Assembly (NCBI GenBank): GCA_040007395.1
Contig: JBDTVG010000006.1
Span: 1-30,912 of the forward strand
Origin: DATGFK01 sp040007395
Lineage (GTDB): Bacteria > Chloroflexota > Anaerolineae > Aggregatilineales > UBA2796
Direction: 5' to 3'
Length of the DNA: 30,912 nt
Below are positions 1 to 10,300 of this stretch, piece after piece. Under the pieces are notes generated by a model that saw only the letters and a list, made by a program, of their open reading frames with translations, was not told the origin of the DNA and made no database searches. A program made the translations under genes and the position numbers. Each line of letters opens with the position of its first letter. The stretch's first letter is position 1.

Positions 1-1
1 G

Positions 2-2071
2 TTGGCAATGGGTTTGGGAGTAGCATTCGTTATCAGTCTCGGTCTTGTCTTAGCCCCGGTCACGGCTCAGGAAGATGTGAGCGACGCGCTCAAAAAAGCC
101 GTTGCCTTCCTAAGCCAGAAACTTGGCAAGCCTATCACGTCATTGGATACCTACTCCTACTCTAATGCGACCTTTGCAGATGCCAGTTTGGATTGCCCCG
201 AAGATGGCAAAGTTTATTCGCCGGGGGCAGTACCGGGTTATAAGTTTCTGCTGACTGTGCGTGGTGTAAGCTACGATGTGCATATCTCTACCGATAAAAC
301 GTTGATAGCCCTCTGTACCGATACAGCGATCAAACAACCTAGCACGTTGACCCTATTCCGCAACCCACAGTTCAGCATCGCTTATCCCGATGGCTGGCGG
401 GTTTCGGATCGCACGACGGAGATCTACTTCGGGCTAGGCGTTGCACCGATCTGTTCGCAGCCGGGGATGTCGGTCACGCTGCTTGGCCCTATCACTGATA
501 AAACGCCCGATGACTTGCTGGATGGCTACAAACAAAACCCAAACGCAACGGGCGCACAGTTCGATCCGACCCGGACTTCACTCGGTTCTGTCGGGCGGAG
601 CGTAGGGTTCGTCGCGCCGTGTGCCGACGGCAGTGTGCGACAATCGAGGGTAACTACTTTTGTGACCTATGGGCGCGGTTTCCGTGTCTGGCAGTTCGCG
701 CCGCAGAGCGCCTACAGCCAATGGGCGGACATTTACGCAAAGATCATTGAACAGTTCAGTGCTTCGGCGGGTAGCCCCAACAGTACCAACCCTATCGTGC
801 TGCCCAGCCGATCTCCGCTGGCGTTGATCGCCCATGTCTTTGCTGGGAATATCTATGTTGGCGCACTCACCAATTTGCCGGGTACACCTATCACGACGGA
901 TGCAGCCAGCGATCATAACTATCGCAGTGTGGTGGTATCGCCCACTGGCACAACTGTCGCGTTTATCGACCCTGACGACGCGACACTGTACAGCGCGTCG
1001 GCAAAAGGAGGTATGCCGCCGCACAAGCTCGCTGATAAACTCGTGCCGGGCTATCCCGCCGCCTTTAAAGCCGATGGCAGCGAAGTCGCCTATGTGATCG
1101 ACAGCGGCACCAAAGCGAAAGATGGGACGCACCCGCTCTACACTTTGATGGCGGTCGAAGCCGATGGCAGTAGTCCGCGCAAAATTGGCGATATTACGGC
1201 GACACAGGCCAATTGTACGAGCAATACTACCGATCCAGCGGAGCAGCTTTACTGGTCGGCGGCTGGCACGAACGGCAACGGCTTGCTGCTGGCATGGACT
1301 CGCAGCGGTACGTTGTACTATTCGCTGGGCTGTGACGGGATCGGGGTCGGGCAGATTGGCGAGGATGGCAGCAAACAGGACGTAACCAACGATAAACTGC
1401 GCCGGGTGCGCGTTGCGCCGGATGGCACGCAATTACTCGGTATTGCGGGTGATGACACTGCCGCCAAACTTGTCCGCTTCAATTTGAGTGATCGCAGCAG
1501 CAGCGAAATTCCCACCACCGCCACGCCCGATCAAGTCGGCTGGAGTCCAGATGGCAAAGTGTTGTACTATTCGACAGCCACCAGCAAAAAGGCGCTCACC
1601 CTCGATGCCGCCGACCAGAAAGATCGTGGGTTGAAGGCGTTTGCTGTGTGGCCTTTCCAAACCAAACTCTATACCACAAGTCTGCACGGCATCGATCTTT
1701 CGACGAGCGTTGATGTACCACTGTACGGTCAGGATGGACGAGCGATTGTCAATATTGCGCCTAGCCCCGATGGGGCAGGCATGTTGTTTCTGGTCGTGCA
1801 GGATGCGTCCGCGCTGGTGGAAGGGTTCCAGAATAACGTTTCGGCAAGCGATCTGCGGCGTGATGCGCCTAGTGTGATGCTGTACTGGCTGCCATTGCCG
1901 CCGGGACGAGCGCAATTGATCGCGATGACACTTGATCCGGTCTGGGGGCCGATGGAGTCGGCACCCGCGCCGACTCCGACAGGTAACCCTGCCAACCGTC
2001 CGACCTTCGGGCCGCAAAAACCCTTACCGACTCTTGAGCCGGGAGTCCCGACAGTCGAAGCAGCGGAATAA
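2..2071 (+). CDS. Secreted TolB/WD40-like beta-propeller protein (5' end probably outside the window)
   Basis: The frame is open from the first bases and ends at TAA 2069-2071. A hydrophobic stretch ending VTAQ (about residues 3-23) looks like the end of a signal peptide, but no positively charged n-region is visible, so the true start probably lies upstream. TTG 2 and ATG 8 are only internal candidates. After the signal, about residues 27-105 form a small domain with SLDCPEDGKVY and PGYKFLL, a pattern I associate with exported Chloroflexota proteins. Next comes a segment with FSIAYPDGWRV, then from about residue 265 repeated SPDG/APDG-type blades typical of TolB or WD40-like propellers. The last 35 residues are Pro/Thr-rich. 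Likely extracytoplasmic; the ligand is unknown and no catalytic residues are recognisable. The carbonic anhydrase gene follows after 78 bp with its own -10 element, so they need not be one operon. Confidence 0.75.
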   Translation: MAMGLGVAFVISLGLVLAPVTAQEDVSDALKKAVAFLSQKLGKPITSLDTYSYSNATFADASLDCPEDGKVYSPGAVPGYKFLLTVRGVSYDVHISTDKTLIALCTDTAIKQPSTLTLFRNPQFSIAYPDGWRVSDRTTEIYFGLGVAPICSQPGMSVTLLGPITDKTPDDLLDGYKQNPNATGAQFDPTRTSLGSVGRSVGFVAPCADGSVRQSRVTTFVTYGRGFRVWQFAPQSAYSQWADIYAKIIEQFSASAGSPNSTNPIVLPSRSPLALIAHVFAGNIYVGALTNLPGTPITTDAASDHNYRSVVVSPTGTTVAFIDPDDATLYSASAKGGMPPHKLADKLVPGYPAAFKADGSEVAYVIDSGTKAKDGTHPLYTLMAVEADGSSPRKIGDITATQANCTSNTTDPAEQLYWSAAGTNGNGLLLAWTRSGTLYYSLGCDGIGVGQIGEDGSKQDVTNDKLRRVRVAPDGTQLLGIAGDDTAAKLVRFNLSDRSSSEIPTTATPDQVGWSPDGKVLYYSTATSKKALTLDAADQKDRGLKAFAVWPFQTKLYTTSLHGIDLSTSVDVPLYGQDGRAIVNIAPSPDGAGMLFLVVQDASALVEGFQNNVSASDLRRDAPSVMLYWLPLPPGRAQLIAMTLDPVWGPMESAPAPTPTGNPANRPTFGPQKPLPTLEPGVPTVEAAE

Positions 2072-2110
2072 TGTAACAAAACCGTATAACAATAACGCAA
2101 GTTCTCTTCT

Positions 2111-2132
2111 TATAATATCGTTTGCGCGATAT
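2111..2132 (+). promoter_or_regulatory. -10 element and inverted repeat ahead of the carbonic anhydrase gene
   Basis: TATAAT at 2111-2116 is a perfect -10 hexamer. No good -35 is seen 17 bp upstream. It overlaps the inverted repeat ATATCG-TTTGCG-CGATAT (2115-2132), which would sit at the transcription start and could be an operator or a 5'-end hairpin. An AAAGGAGA ribosome-binding site follows just before ATG 2150. Confidence 0.45.
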
Positions 2133-2149
2133 TTTAAAGGAGAATCGGT

Positions 2150-2965
2150 ATGCACCAATCACGTAAAATCACTTTTTCCGTCGTTTCACTGATTGTTCTC
2201 GTTCTGAATGGACTCCTGATTATGGCAGTTGCCGGGCCAACTCCAAACGTAGCACAGGCTGCTACGGCAACCGCACAGGCCGAGGAATGGACCTATGAAG
2301 GCGACACTGGGCCGCAGCATTGGGGCGATCTTGATCCAAAGTTCGCGGTTTGTGCTCAAGGGCGGGCGCAATCCCCAATTGATATTGCCGCGCCGCAGGG
2401 CGTAAATCTAGCGGATGTCGCCATCAATTATCAGCCGACAGCGCTCAATGTGGTCAACACAGGCGAAACGATTAAGATCAATTATGACGCGGGCAGTTCC
2501 ATTGTTTACAACGAGATTACCTATAACCTCGTGCAGTTTCATTTTCATCACCCTTCGGAACACACGATCAAGGGTAAAGCATTCGATCTCGAACTACATC
2601 TAGTACATCAGAATGCGGCTGGCAATCTCGCTGTGATCGGTGTGCTGATTACGAAAGGCAAGACTGATAATCCGGCTTTTGCACCGATCTTCGACAATCT
2701 GCCCGCACAAGCTGGCAGTACCGCTGTCGCGGTTAAGCTCAATGCTGCCGACCTGCTGCCCAAGGATCGCCGCTACTACACCTATCTGGGATCGCTGACT
2801 ACCCCGCCTTGTACACAAGGGGTACGTTGGCTGCTGCTCACGACTCCGATTGAGTTGTCCGAAAAGCAGATCCAGACGTTCTCGACAATCTTTCACCTGA
2901 ACGCCCGTCCGGTGCAAGCGCTCAATAACCGTGATGTACTTCAGGACACCCTCAACGGCAAGTAG
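2150..2965 (+). CDS. Exported alpha-class carbonic anhydrase
   Basis: Interconverts CO2 and bicarbonate, probably outside the cytoplasmic membrane. The first 37 residues are a signal peptide (basic MHQSRK, hydrophobic core, then ATPNVAQA-like region). The alpha-CA fold follows from EEWTYEGDTGPQHWGDL. Zinc ligands are visible as H131 and H133 in QFHFHHPSEH and H150 in ELHLVH. The family signatures QSPID (residues 74-78) and PPCTQGV near the C terminus are present. C68 and the Cys of PPCTQ are placed to form the usual disulfide. The length of 271 aa fits a bacterial alpha-CA with signal peptide. AAAGGAG lies about 8 bp before ATG 2150, which fixes the start. The gene stands between the propeller protein and the recombinase and is followed by a hairpin at 2995-3020. 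Confidence 0.95.
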   Translation: MHQSRKITFSVVSLIVLVLNGLLIMAVAGPTPNVAQAATATAQAEEWTYEGDTGPQHWGDLDPKFAVCAQGRAQSPIDIAAPQGVNLADVAINYQPTALNVVNTGETIKINYDAGSSIVYNEITYNLVQFHFHHPSEHTIKGKAFDLELHLVHQNAAGNLAVIGVLITKGKTDNPAFAPIFDNLPAQAGSTAVAVKLNAADLLPKDRRYYTYLGSLTTPPCTQGVRWLLLTTPIELSEKQIQTFSTIFHLNARPVQALNNRDVLQDTLNGK

Positions 2966-2994
2966 TGATCTATTTGTAGATCGAGCCGTCAAGT

Positions 2995-3020
2995 ACGGGA
3001 CGGCACATAGACCGTCCCGT
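2995..3020 (+). terminator. Hairpin after the carbonic anhydrase gene
   Basis: A 9-bp perfect stem, ACGGGACGG (2995-3003) and CCGTCCCGT (3012-3020), with an 8-nt loop lies 30 bp after the stop codon. There is no T run after it, so it may be a weak terminator or an mRNA 3'-end structure. Confidence 0.45.
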
Positions 3021-3158
3021 CGTGCCGCCTCAAAAGCGAAGGTACTGCTTCGAAGGTTGTCTAATTCCTAAACTGGGCGAACGATGTACAATCTAATCAG
3101 GAAATAGATTGAATAGACAGTCATTCGACAACCAGTAATATAAATCGGGAGTCAGACA

Positions 3159-4367
3159 ATGCCAGTCAAACGGCGCACCGATACGAATAATCAGCAGCTT
3201 CCGATGGATCTTGAAGCCGCCCCGCCCGAACCAGCCAGTAAACCGACTCGAAAGTCGGCAAAGCAGCCAACCGCACCATCTGTTCAGCCACAGTTGTTCG
3301 ACAGCTTCTCGGAAGAAGATTTACAGCTCGATCCGCCGCTAGAACCCTCTGTTACCGATCTCGTGCCTGTTGAGGGGAACCCACTCGGCTTTCTGGAAAC
3401 GGAAACGGTCAATGCGTTAGTCGCAATGGCAGGACTTTCCACGCATACGCAGCGTGCCTACCAGCGCTGGATCAAACGCTATCTGGCAGACATCAACCGC
3501 ATTGACCGCCGCACGATTGACCTGAAAGAACTCAATATCGCGCTAGTCATCAGCACGATTGGCCCGCCGCAAGGGCCAGCCAATCTCAAGGCGTGGCTCG
3601 GTCAGCTTAAAGCAAAAAAACTCGGCAAGCAGTCGATCATGCAGGCCAAAGCCTCTATCGTCTGGCTGGCGCAGTTGATGGCGGATCTGGGTCGCACAGA
3701 ATACTCGGTTGCGTCGGGTTTGAGCCGCGTTAAAGCGCCGCGTGCCGAATCTGGGCAGCGCGAAGGGACATGGCTCACGCAGGACGAAGTTCGCCAACTA
3801 CTGCGTGGTCTGCGCCGGATGGACGCGGAAGGCAGCCCTAGCGTGCCGCGCAATACGGCGATTGTCGTGATGATCGTGACGTGCGGACTGCGCCGCGATG
3901 AGATCATCACCGCGACATGGAACGATCTGAGCCATCAGGGGCGCAACGCCGTGATCCGGGTGCATGGCAAAGGCGAAAAGCTGCGGATCGTCAAGCTGCC
4001 GGATATGGTGGCGCAGCTTCTCGAAACGTGGAAAATGCATCACCCCAACCCAACCGGCGACTACCCACTGTTCACGCGCATCTGGAAAGGTGGGGTCGTC
4101 ACGACAGAAGCGATTAGCGATAAAGCTATCTGGTTGATTGTCCAGAAAGCCGCCAAACTCGCTGGACTGCCGCCGATTTCGCCGCATGATCTCCGCCGTT
4201 CATTTGCGCGTGGGGCATATGAAGCGGGCGTGTCCTTCGAGTTGATCCGGCAAGCGCTCGGACACTCGAATATCGCCACCACCGAGCGCTATGTCAATTC
4301 CGTGCTGGAACTGGATCACGCCGCCACCGACATCTGGGCGGGTACACTCGGCGACGACGAAGAATAA
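3159..4367 (+). CDS. Tyrosine recombinase / phage-type integrase
   Basis: A site-specific DNA strand-exchange enzyme of the XerC/XerD-lambda integrase superfamily. Residues 1-75 are a Pro/Gln/Glu-rich, probably disordered tail. A SAM-like core-binding domain (about 83-185) begins near THTQRAYQRWIKRY. The catalytic domain follows from GTWLTQDEVRQLL. The active site is complete: R245 in CGLRRDEI, a Lys in HGKGEK, H343 and R346 in HDLRR, H369 in LGHSN and the nucleophile Y378 in TTERYV. At 402 aa it is longer than XerC/D (about 300 aa) because of the tail. A GGGAG ribosome-binding site precedes ATG 3159. The restriction-modification gene starts 35 bp after its stop, suggesting co-transcription. 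No tRNA or clear attachment site lies beside it, so whether it belongs to an integrative element or is a domesticated recombinase is open. Confidence 0.93.
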   Translation: MPVKRRTDTNNQQLPMDLEAAPPEPASKPTRKSAKQPTAPSVQPQLFDSFSEEDLQLDPPLEPSVTDLVPVEGNPLGFLETETVNALVAMAGLSTHTQRAYQRWIKRYLADINRIDRRTIDLKELNIALVISTIGPPQGPANLKAWLGQLKAKKLGKQSIMQAKASIVWLAQLMADLGRTEYSVASGLSRVKAPRAESGQREGTWLTQDEVRQLLRGLRRMDAEGSPSVPRNTAIVVMIVTCGLRRDEIITATWNDLSHQGRNAVIRVHGKGEKLRIVKLPDMVAQLLETWKMHHPNPTGDYPLFTRIWKGGVVTTEAISDKAIWLIVQKAAKLAGLPPISPHDLRRSFARGAYEAGVSFELIRQALGHSNIATTERYVNSVLELDHAATDIWAGTLGDDEE

Positions 4368-4402
4368 GCCCTACGCTTTATGAATACTAGGACTCTGACC
4401 TT

Positions 4403-7348
4403 ATGACCGCACCTATAGAAATCCGTGAATTGGTTCAGCGTTTTCAACAGAATATTCAGGATTACACTGATCAGCGCTACAACGAAACACAAGTGCGGGT
4501 AGATTTTATCAATCCATTTTTCGCAGCGCTTGGATGGGATATAGATAACACACGCGGCGCAATGGAAAGTTATCGGGATGTGATCCACGAAGACAGAGTA
4601 AAAGTAGGTAACGCCCTTAAAGCGCCCGATTATAGTTTTTGGGTAGAAGGCGTGCGTAAGTTTTTCGTGGAAGCGAAAAAGCCCGGTGTAAACCTCAAAA
4701 CGGATACAAAACCCGCTTTCCAATTACGCAGCTATGGTTGGTCGGCAGGGATGCCATTGAGTATCTTGACAAATTTCGAGGAATTTGTGGTTTATGATTG
4801 CCGGATAGAGCCGAAAGAAAAAGAGGACACCCGCAACGCCCAACTGTTGTACATTCCGTTCACAGAGTACGAAGCACGTTGGGATGAGATCACGGCATTG
4901 TTTTCGCGGGATGCTGTACGTGCTGGTGCGCTGGAAAAATACGCAGAAGCCAAGAAAGCACTGCGTGGCAGCGTCACGGTAGATAGGGCATTTCTCAAGC
5001 TGATCGAACGTTGGCGTGACATGCTAGCTGACGATATTGCCCAATGGGACAAATCTCTAACTCCCTCTGATCTGAACTTTGCCGTGCAAATGACAATTGA
5101 CCGGATTGTCTTCCTGCGTATCTGCGAGGATCGGGGAATCGAGCAATACGGACGGTTGCTGGCGATTATCAATGGGGGCGGTACCTATGCACGACTGTGC
5201 GACCTGTTCAAAGAGGCAGACAGCCGCTACAACTCCGGCCTGTTCCACTTTAACGAGGAACGCGGGCGCAGTAACCCCGATACTCTGACATTGCGCCTGC
5301 AAATTGGTAACGAGGTATTGCAAGGGATCATCAGACAGATGTATCCACCTACGCCCTATGCCTTTGATGTGATCCCGATTGAAATATTGGGCAATGTCTA
5401 TGAGCAATTTTTGGGCAAAGTGATACAGGTCAGCAAGCCACAAGGCGAAATCAATGGCGCACAGACGAAGATGTCGTTTGCAGAGCGCCGAATCGAGATT
5501 GTCGAGAAGCCCGAAGTACGCAAGGCAGGTGGTGTCTATTACACGCCATCTTATATTGTGGATTACATCGTCAAGAATACCGTTGGCAAACTGCTGGATG
5601 GAAAAACCCCTGACGAAGCCGCCAAACTGCGTGTGCTTGATCCAGCGTGCGGTTCAGGGTCGTTTCTGATCGGAGCATACCAATACCTGCTGGACTGGCA
5701 TCGTGACTGGTACGTTAACAATAATCCGCAGCAGCACAAAGCACAAGTCATACAAATTAAAGAAATGTGGCGACTCACAACTGAGGAACGCAAGCACATC
5801 CTGACCAATAACATCTATGGCGTGGATATTGACGAACAGGCCGTAGAAACTACTAAGTTGTCGCTGCTGCTACGGGTGCTAGAAGGTGAGACCAATGAAA
5901 CATTAACCGCTTACCAGCATCATTCACGCAAACGGGCGTTGCCCGATCTGGATAAGAACATCAAGTGCGGTAACTCACTCATTGGGTCAGATTTTTACAG
6001 TGACAAACGGATGAGTGACATTGACGAGGACATGCAGCGGCGGATTAATATCTTTGACTGGAAGACAGAGTTCGCACCAATCATGGATGCCGGTGGGTTT
6101 GATGCAGTAATCGGCAACCCACCGTATGTAGACATTAAAGGACTCCCTGAAATTGAGGTAGATTATATTTTCTCAAAATATGCTACAGCTAATAATCGCA
6201 TTAATTTATTTGCCACTTTCATAGAGCAAGCCCTAAAACTTGTTACTCCACGAAACTTTCGACTTTCAATGATTATTCCGACGGCTTTCCTGACACAAGA
6301 TTCTTATCGTAGTCTTCGTTACAAAATTCTCAATGAATATACAGTAAGTAATATTGTCCGTCTACCTAACGAGTCTTTTGGAGAATCAGCAGGAAAAGTA
6401 AAAGTTGATACTGCTATATTTGTCCTCGAATCTAAAAATCACTTGAATGTTCCAGTCGATGCCATTGCTTATACAGGATATACACGAATAACAAATATTA
6501 GACCGGAATTTGCCTCAATTCATATCCATATTGATCAGTCGAATTGGCTAAAGTCCGATAATTATGTCTGGTATATTAGCGCAACGAATGCCGATATAGA
6601 AATCCTACACAAGTGCGAACTCCAAACAATTCCTTTGGAACAGTGTGCAGAATTCTCTCTAGGCATTACTCCTTATGATAAATACAAAGGACACAAACCT
6701 GACCAAATATCACAGAAAGTTTTCCACGCTGATTTTGCAAAAGACGAAACTTTCAAAAAGTTGTTGGCGGGAAATGATGTAATGCGATATAGACTAAATT
6801 GGAATGGAAAACAATGGATAAGTTATGGTATTTGGCTTGGCGCACCTAGAGAGCAAAGGTTTTTCGTCCAAAGGCATATTCTTGTAAAACAAATTATAGA
6901 TTGGACAACAAAACGCATATGGGCAACTATCACAGATGAAGAACTATATAATACACAAAATGCTTTTAATCTGTTAGCGCGACAAGGATGGAATCTGAAC
7001 TACTTGTTAGCATTATTAAACAGCCGTCTGATGAATTTTTACCATCGTAAAAAGTTTCTTGATGATTTTAAGATGCGGTTTCAAAAAATTTTGATTAAGG
7101 ATAGTAAGAAGTTTCCCATCCACACAATCAATTTTGATAACCCCATAGAAAAAGGGAAACACGATAAAATAGTAGAATTAGTCGAGCAAATGCTAGATCT
7201 ACACAAGCAAAAAGAACGGGCAGTTGTCTCTACCCGGAAGATACAAATTGAACGACAGATCGAGGCAACGGACAACCAGATTGACGCGCTGGTCTACGAG
7301 TTGTACGGACTGACGGAAGCAGAGATCAAGATCGTGGAAGGGAAATAG
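4403..7348 (+). CDS. Single-chain restriction-modification enzyme (type IIG-like, Eco57I-type N6-adenine methylase)
   Basis: Probably both cuts DNA and methylates adenine in its target. The N-terminal domain (about 1-200) has a PD-(D/E)XK-type nuclease pattern: P75-D76, then E90-A-K92 in FVEAKK. The methylase core has motif I DPACGSGSF (residues 413-421) and motif IV NPPY (572-575), with a YTPSYIVDYIV segment before motif I as in Eco57I/TaqI-like enzymes. Residues about 600-930 form the target-recognition region and the last 50 residues are helical. At 981 aa the length is usual for a type IIG fusion. The DNA from about 6130 to 7210, encoding the recognition region, is visibly richer in A+T than both flanks. 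No separate specificity or restriction subunit gene is present. The gene is 35 bp after the recombinase and ends 14 bp before the convergent TIR-WD40 gene. Restriction activity is inferred from motifs only. Confidence 0.9.
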   Translation: MTAPIEIRELVQRFQQNIQDYTDQRYNETQVRVDFINPFFAALGWDIDNTRGAMESYRDVIHEDRVKVGNALKAPDYSFWVEGVRKFFVEAKKPGVNLKTDTKPAFQLRSYGWSAGMPLSILTNFEEFVVYDCRIEPKEKEDTRNAQLLYIPFTEYEARWDEITALFSRDAVRAGALEKYAEAKKALRGSVTVDRAFLKLIERWRDMLADDIAQWDKSLTPSDLNFAVQMTIDRIVFLRICEDRGIEQYGRLLAIINGGGTYARLCDLFKEADSRYNSGLFHFNEERGRSNPDTLTLRLQIGNEVLQGIIRQMYPPTPYAFDVIPIEILGNVYEQFLGKVIQVSKPQGEINGAQTKMSFAERRIEIVEKPEVRKAGGVYYTPSYIVDYIVKNTVGKLLDGKTPDEAAKLRVLDPACGSGSFLIGAYQYLLDWHRDWYVNNNPQQHKAQVIQIKEMWRLTTEERKHILTNNIYGVDIDEQAVETTKLSLLLRVLEGETNETLTAYQHHSRKRALPDLDKNIKCGNSLIGSDFYSDKRMSDIDEDMQRRINIFDWKTEFAPIMDAGGFDAVIGNPPYVDIKGLPEIEVDYIFSKYATANNRINLFATFIEQALKLVTPRNFRLSMIIPTAFLTQDSYRSLRYKILNEYTVSNIVRLPNESFGESAGKVKVDTAIFVLESKNHLNVPVDAIAYTGYTRITNIRPEFASIHIHIDQSNWLKSDNYVWYISATNADIEILHKCELQTIPLEQCAEFSLGITPYDKYKGHKPDQISQKVFHADFAKDETFKKLLAGNDVMRYRLNWNGKQWISYGIWLGAPREQRFFVQRHILVKQIIDWTTKRIWATITDEELYNTQNAFNLLARQGWNLNYLLALLNSRLMNFYHRKKFLDDFKMRFQKILIKDSKKFPIHTINFDNPIEKGKHDKIVELVEQMLDLHKQKERAVVSTRKIQIERQIEATDNQIDALVYELYGLTEAEIKIVEGK

Positions 7349-7354
7349 TAACAT

Positions 7355-7384
7355 ATCGCCAACTATGGCGTTTTTGTTGGCGAT
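7355..7384. terminator. Terminator between convergent genes
   Basis: The perfect inverted repeat ATCGCCAAC (7355-7363) / GTTGGCGAT (7376-7384) overlaps the last codons of the leftward gene. Inside it, CGCC-AACTAT-GGCG followed by TTTTT (7357-7375) makes a conventional intrinsic terminator for the rightward restriction-modification gene. One structure could serve both genes. Confidence 0.6.
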
Positions 7385-10300
7385 ACTGGCACGACAGGCA
7401 AGACTGGTCTGACAATTCCCGGTCCATTTCCGGGAAATTGGACAGGTTTAGGTCCATTAGAAAATTGTGGGCATGTCGGGTTTTGATCCGTGATCCCGAA
7501 GGTTTTTCGTTCATCTTTGGGGACAGTTTGATAAAAGTCGCGGGTGACACGCGAACAGGCGAAAGCGACGAAATCATGATAATCGACATTCCAAATACGC
7601 ACTCTGTCATAGCTGCCTGTGATAACAGTTTTGCCATCGGGTGAAAATGCCACGCTGCTAACTTGACTGACATGCCCCTCCAGAAGTCGTACAACTTTCC
7701 CGGTTGTCACATCCCAGAGGCGGGCTGTGTGATCCACACTGCCCGTCGCGATCAACTTACCATCGGGCGAAAACGCCACACTGTTAATGATGTTGGTATG
7801 GCCTAAAAATGTACGCAGCATACCCCCATTATCTACTTGCCATAGACGCACCGTGCCATCTTGGTGTCCGGTAGCGACAGTCTTGCCATCGGGCGAAAAC
7901 GCTACTGCTCTGAACATGTTTTTAAGCGATTTACCATTAGCATAGTCGAAAGAGGTTAGTTTTGGCGGGAGAAATCGAAGCCGCATTTGGCCTGTGCCGA
8001 TGTCCCATAATACCGCACTATCATACTCCGTGGCACCTCCGCTTGCGGTCACAATGCTTTTGCCATCCGGTGCAAAGGCTACTCCGTAGATACTCCCCTT
8101 ATTTTCCGTGAAGATCCGATAGGGTTTTATGCTGAAGATGTTTGTCAAATCAAATAGCTCGGCGGTCTTATCCAAACTGCCTGTCAGCAGCATTTTACTA
8201 TCAGGCGAAAACGCCATACTCGTGATCTGATCCATATGCTCTGAGTACAGAAACTGAGGTTGATTTGTATGCGTATTCCACAGCTCTATCACATTGTCAT
8301 AGGTCGCCGTCGCAATCCAATTGCCATCGGGCGAAACCGCCATGCTGCTAATGCTGAACGCATAAGTTGTATCTCCTCTTCGAGGATCGAGCAATCGCGG
8401 ATTATTCACAGTAAACGCATCGAGCTTTGGGACAAATTGACGTAGTGGTGCTCCTGTAATAGCATCCCACTGTTGAATTGTGGGATCAGAGCCGCTTGTG
8501 AAAAACGTCTTGCTATCCGGCGCAAAAGCGACTGCGCGTGCATCTCCTTGCACAACGCCTTTTGGCGCTTGAAGCGTATGTGGCACAGGCGAATTTATAT
8601 TCCATAAGCGGGCAGTTCCATCCTCACTGGCGGTTAAGAGCGCTTGGCTATCCGGCGAAAACTGAGCATCGGACAGCGTGGCATTGTGTCCAGTCAACGT
8701 CCGCAGCAGTTTACCCGTACCCGCATCAAACACATAACCCACCCCGAAAAAGCTGCCCGCGAATATTTTAGTTCTATCAGGTGAAAACGCTACACTCTCT
8801 ACAGCGCCACGAACCCCCACGATATTCTGTTTTTGGGTGCCAGTGGCCGTATCCCACAGTTGAACGTTGCCCGCCCCGTCACCAACCAGAATGGTCTTAC
8901 CATCCGGCGAAAAAGCAAATGGGTGAGGCCCGCCGGAGGATAGATGAATGGCTTGCAGCGCCTTCCCTGTGGTGCTATCCCAAAACTGAATAGTCTGGTC
9001 AATGATACTGCTATTGGTCGCAATGATTTTGCTATCTGCAGAAAAGGCGGCGTTTTCAATGTAACCTGTGTAGCCCTCTAAAGTGTTCAATGTACTTCCA
9101 AGGGTGGTATCCACTAGATAAACCGAATTCGATGCGCCGGCAACTAGCACGATCTTTCCATCGGGCGAAAGCACTGCCTTATTCGCTGTATTTTTAACGG
9201 GGTTGTTTAGTGCTTTGCCCACACCAAAACTATGTATTGGTTTAAACGTTGCGAGATCCCAAAAAGTGATGACCACCGATGCGTCGGCAACCATCAATGT
9301 TTTGTTATCCGGCAAAAATGCTGCATTGATGAAGCCACCGTTACCCTGTGTTACGTGCAGGCTGTTGACCAGTTTGCCTGTCTTGATATTCCAGATCTGT
9401 ATCAGGTCACTAACACGGATCGCAGCTAGCGTGCCGTCAGGAGAAAAGGCGACAGCTTTCACTGTACTAGGGGTGTTAATCGTATATTTGCGCGGATTCG
9501 GTTCGAACATCTGTCGCGTGTAAAGCTGATCTAACGCTAGTGACAGCGTACTGTCGGCTTGAGGCGTATAGGCGATGTTGAGTGCGCGAAGGGCGAGCAG
9601 TGCAGCGGTTTCGGCGTTACCGCTAGAACTGAGCAGTTCGTTGTTGGCGAGGGCCGCCCATTTCAACGAATCGGCTTGCAACGAAGCATCTTTCACGAGC
9701 TGTCCGGCTGCGGTCAATGTAATGGGTATGGGGGTTAAGGTTGCTGGAATTGGGGCAAGGGTTTTCTGGGCAACCGATTCGGCAGTGTTGGCGATATTCG
9801 CACCGCTAACAGCGGTTTGCTGTCCCACGATAGCCCGACCCTGCTCAACAGTGGCAGTATTGGCAGCATCGACAGCAACTTGCTGCCCAACAATAGCCCG
9901 ACCCTGTGCAACAGTCGCCGTCGCACTCTGATAGCCTGCATTGATGGCTTGCAGGCTGGCAAAAACTGTCGCGGCAAGCGCCAAGACTCCGACCACCAGC
10001 AAGCCGATAGTGGCACGGTTCAGGGTACGAACGCGCCGCGCCGTCGCTGCATCGCGGGCTTGTTCTTCGGCCTCCCACTTTGCCGAAGCCTCGACATACT
10101 GCTTGTGAAACGCCGTAGGCAGCGGTTCAGTCTGGCCTGCTTGCGCTAGCCATTCCACCGCCGCCCGCAGATCGTCACCGCGCAGCAGCAAACTAGGATT
10201 TTGACCGCGTACTTCCCACTCCCGCGCCCGGATGAGCAAGCGGGTGTGCATCTTGATATGCTCAAGATCGGTTTCAGTCGTGGCAATAAGCGACTCAAAG

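Noticed and set aside
578..1432. Long open frame on the - strand (284 codons)
   Set aside because: It lies wholly inside the secreted propeller gene on the other strand, is rich in Arg and Cys, has no ribosome-binding site and no recognisable motif.
3159..4367. Integrase of a tRNA-integrated island
   Set aside because: The only tRNA in the window is 15 kb away, and no repeat of its 3' end was seen near the recombinase.
9815..9915. Direct repeat of about 27 bp (GATAGCCCGACCCTG-type) as a mobile or regulatory repeat
   Set aside because: It encodes the duplicated QGRAIVGQQ linker of the TIR-WD40 protein and is explained by the protein.
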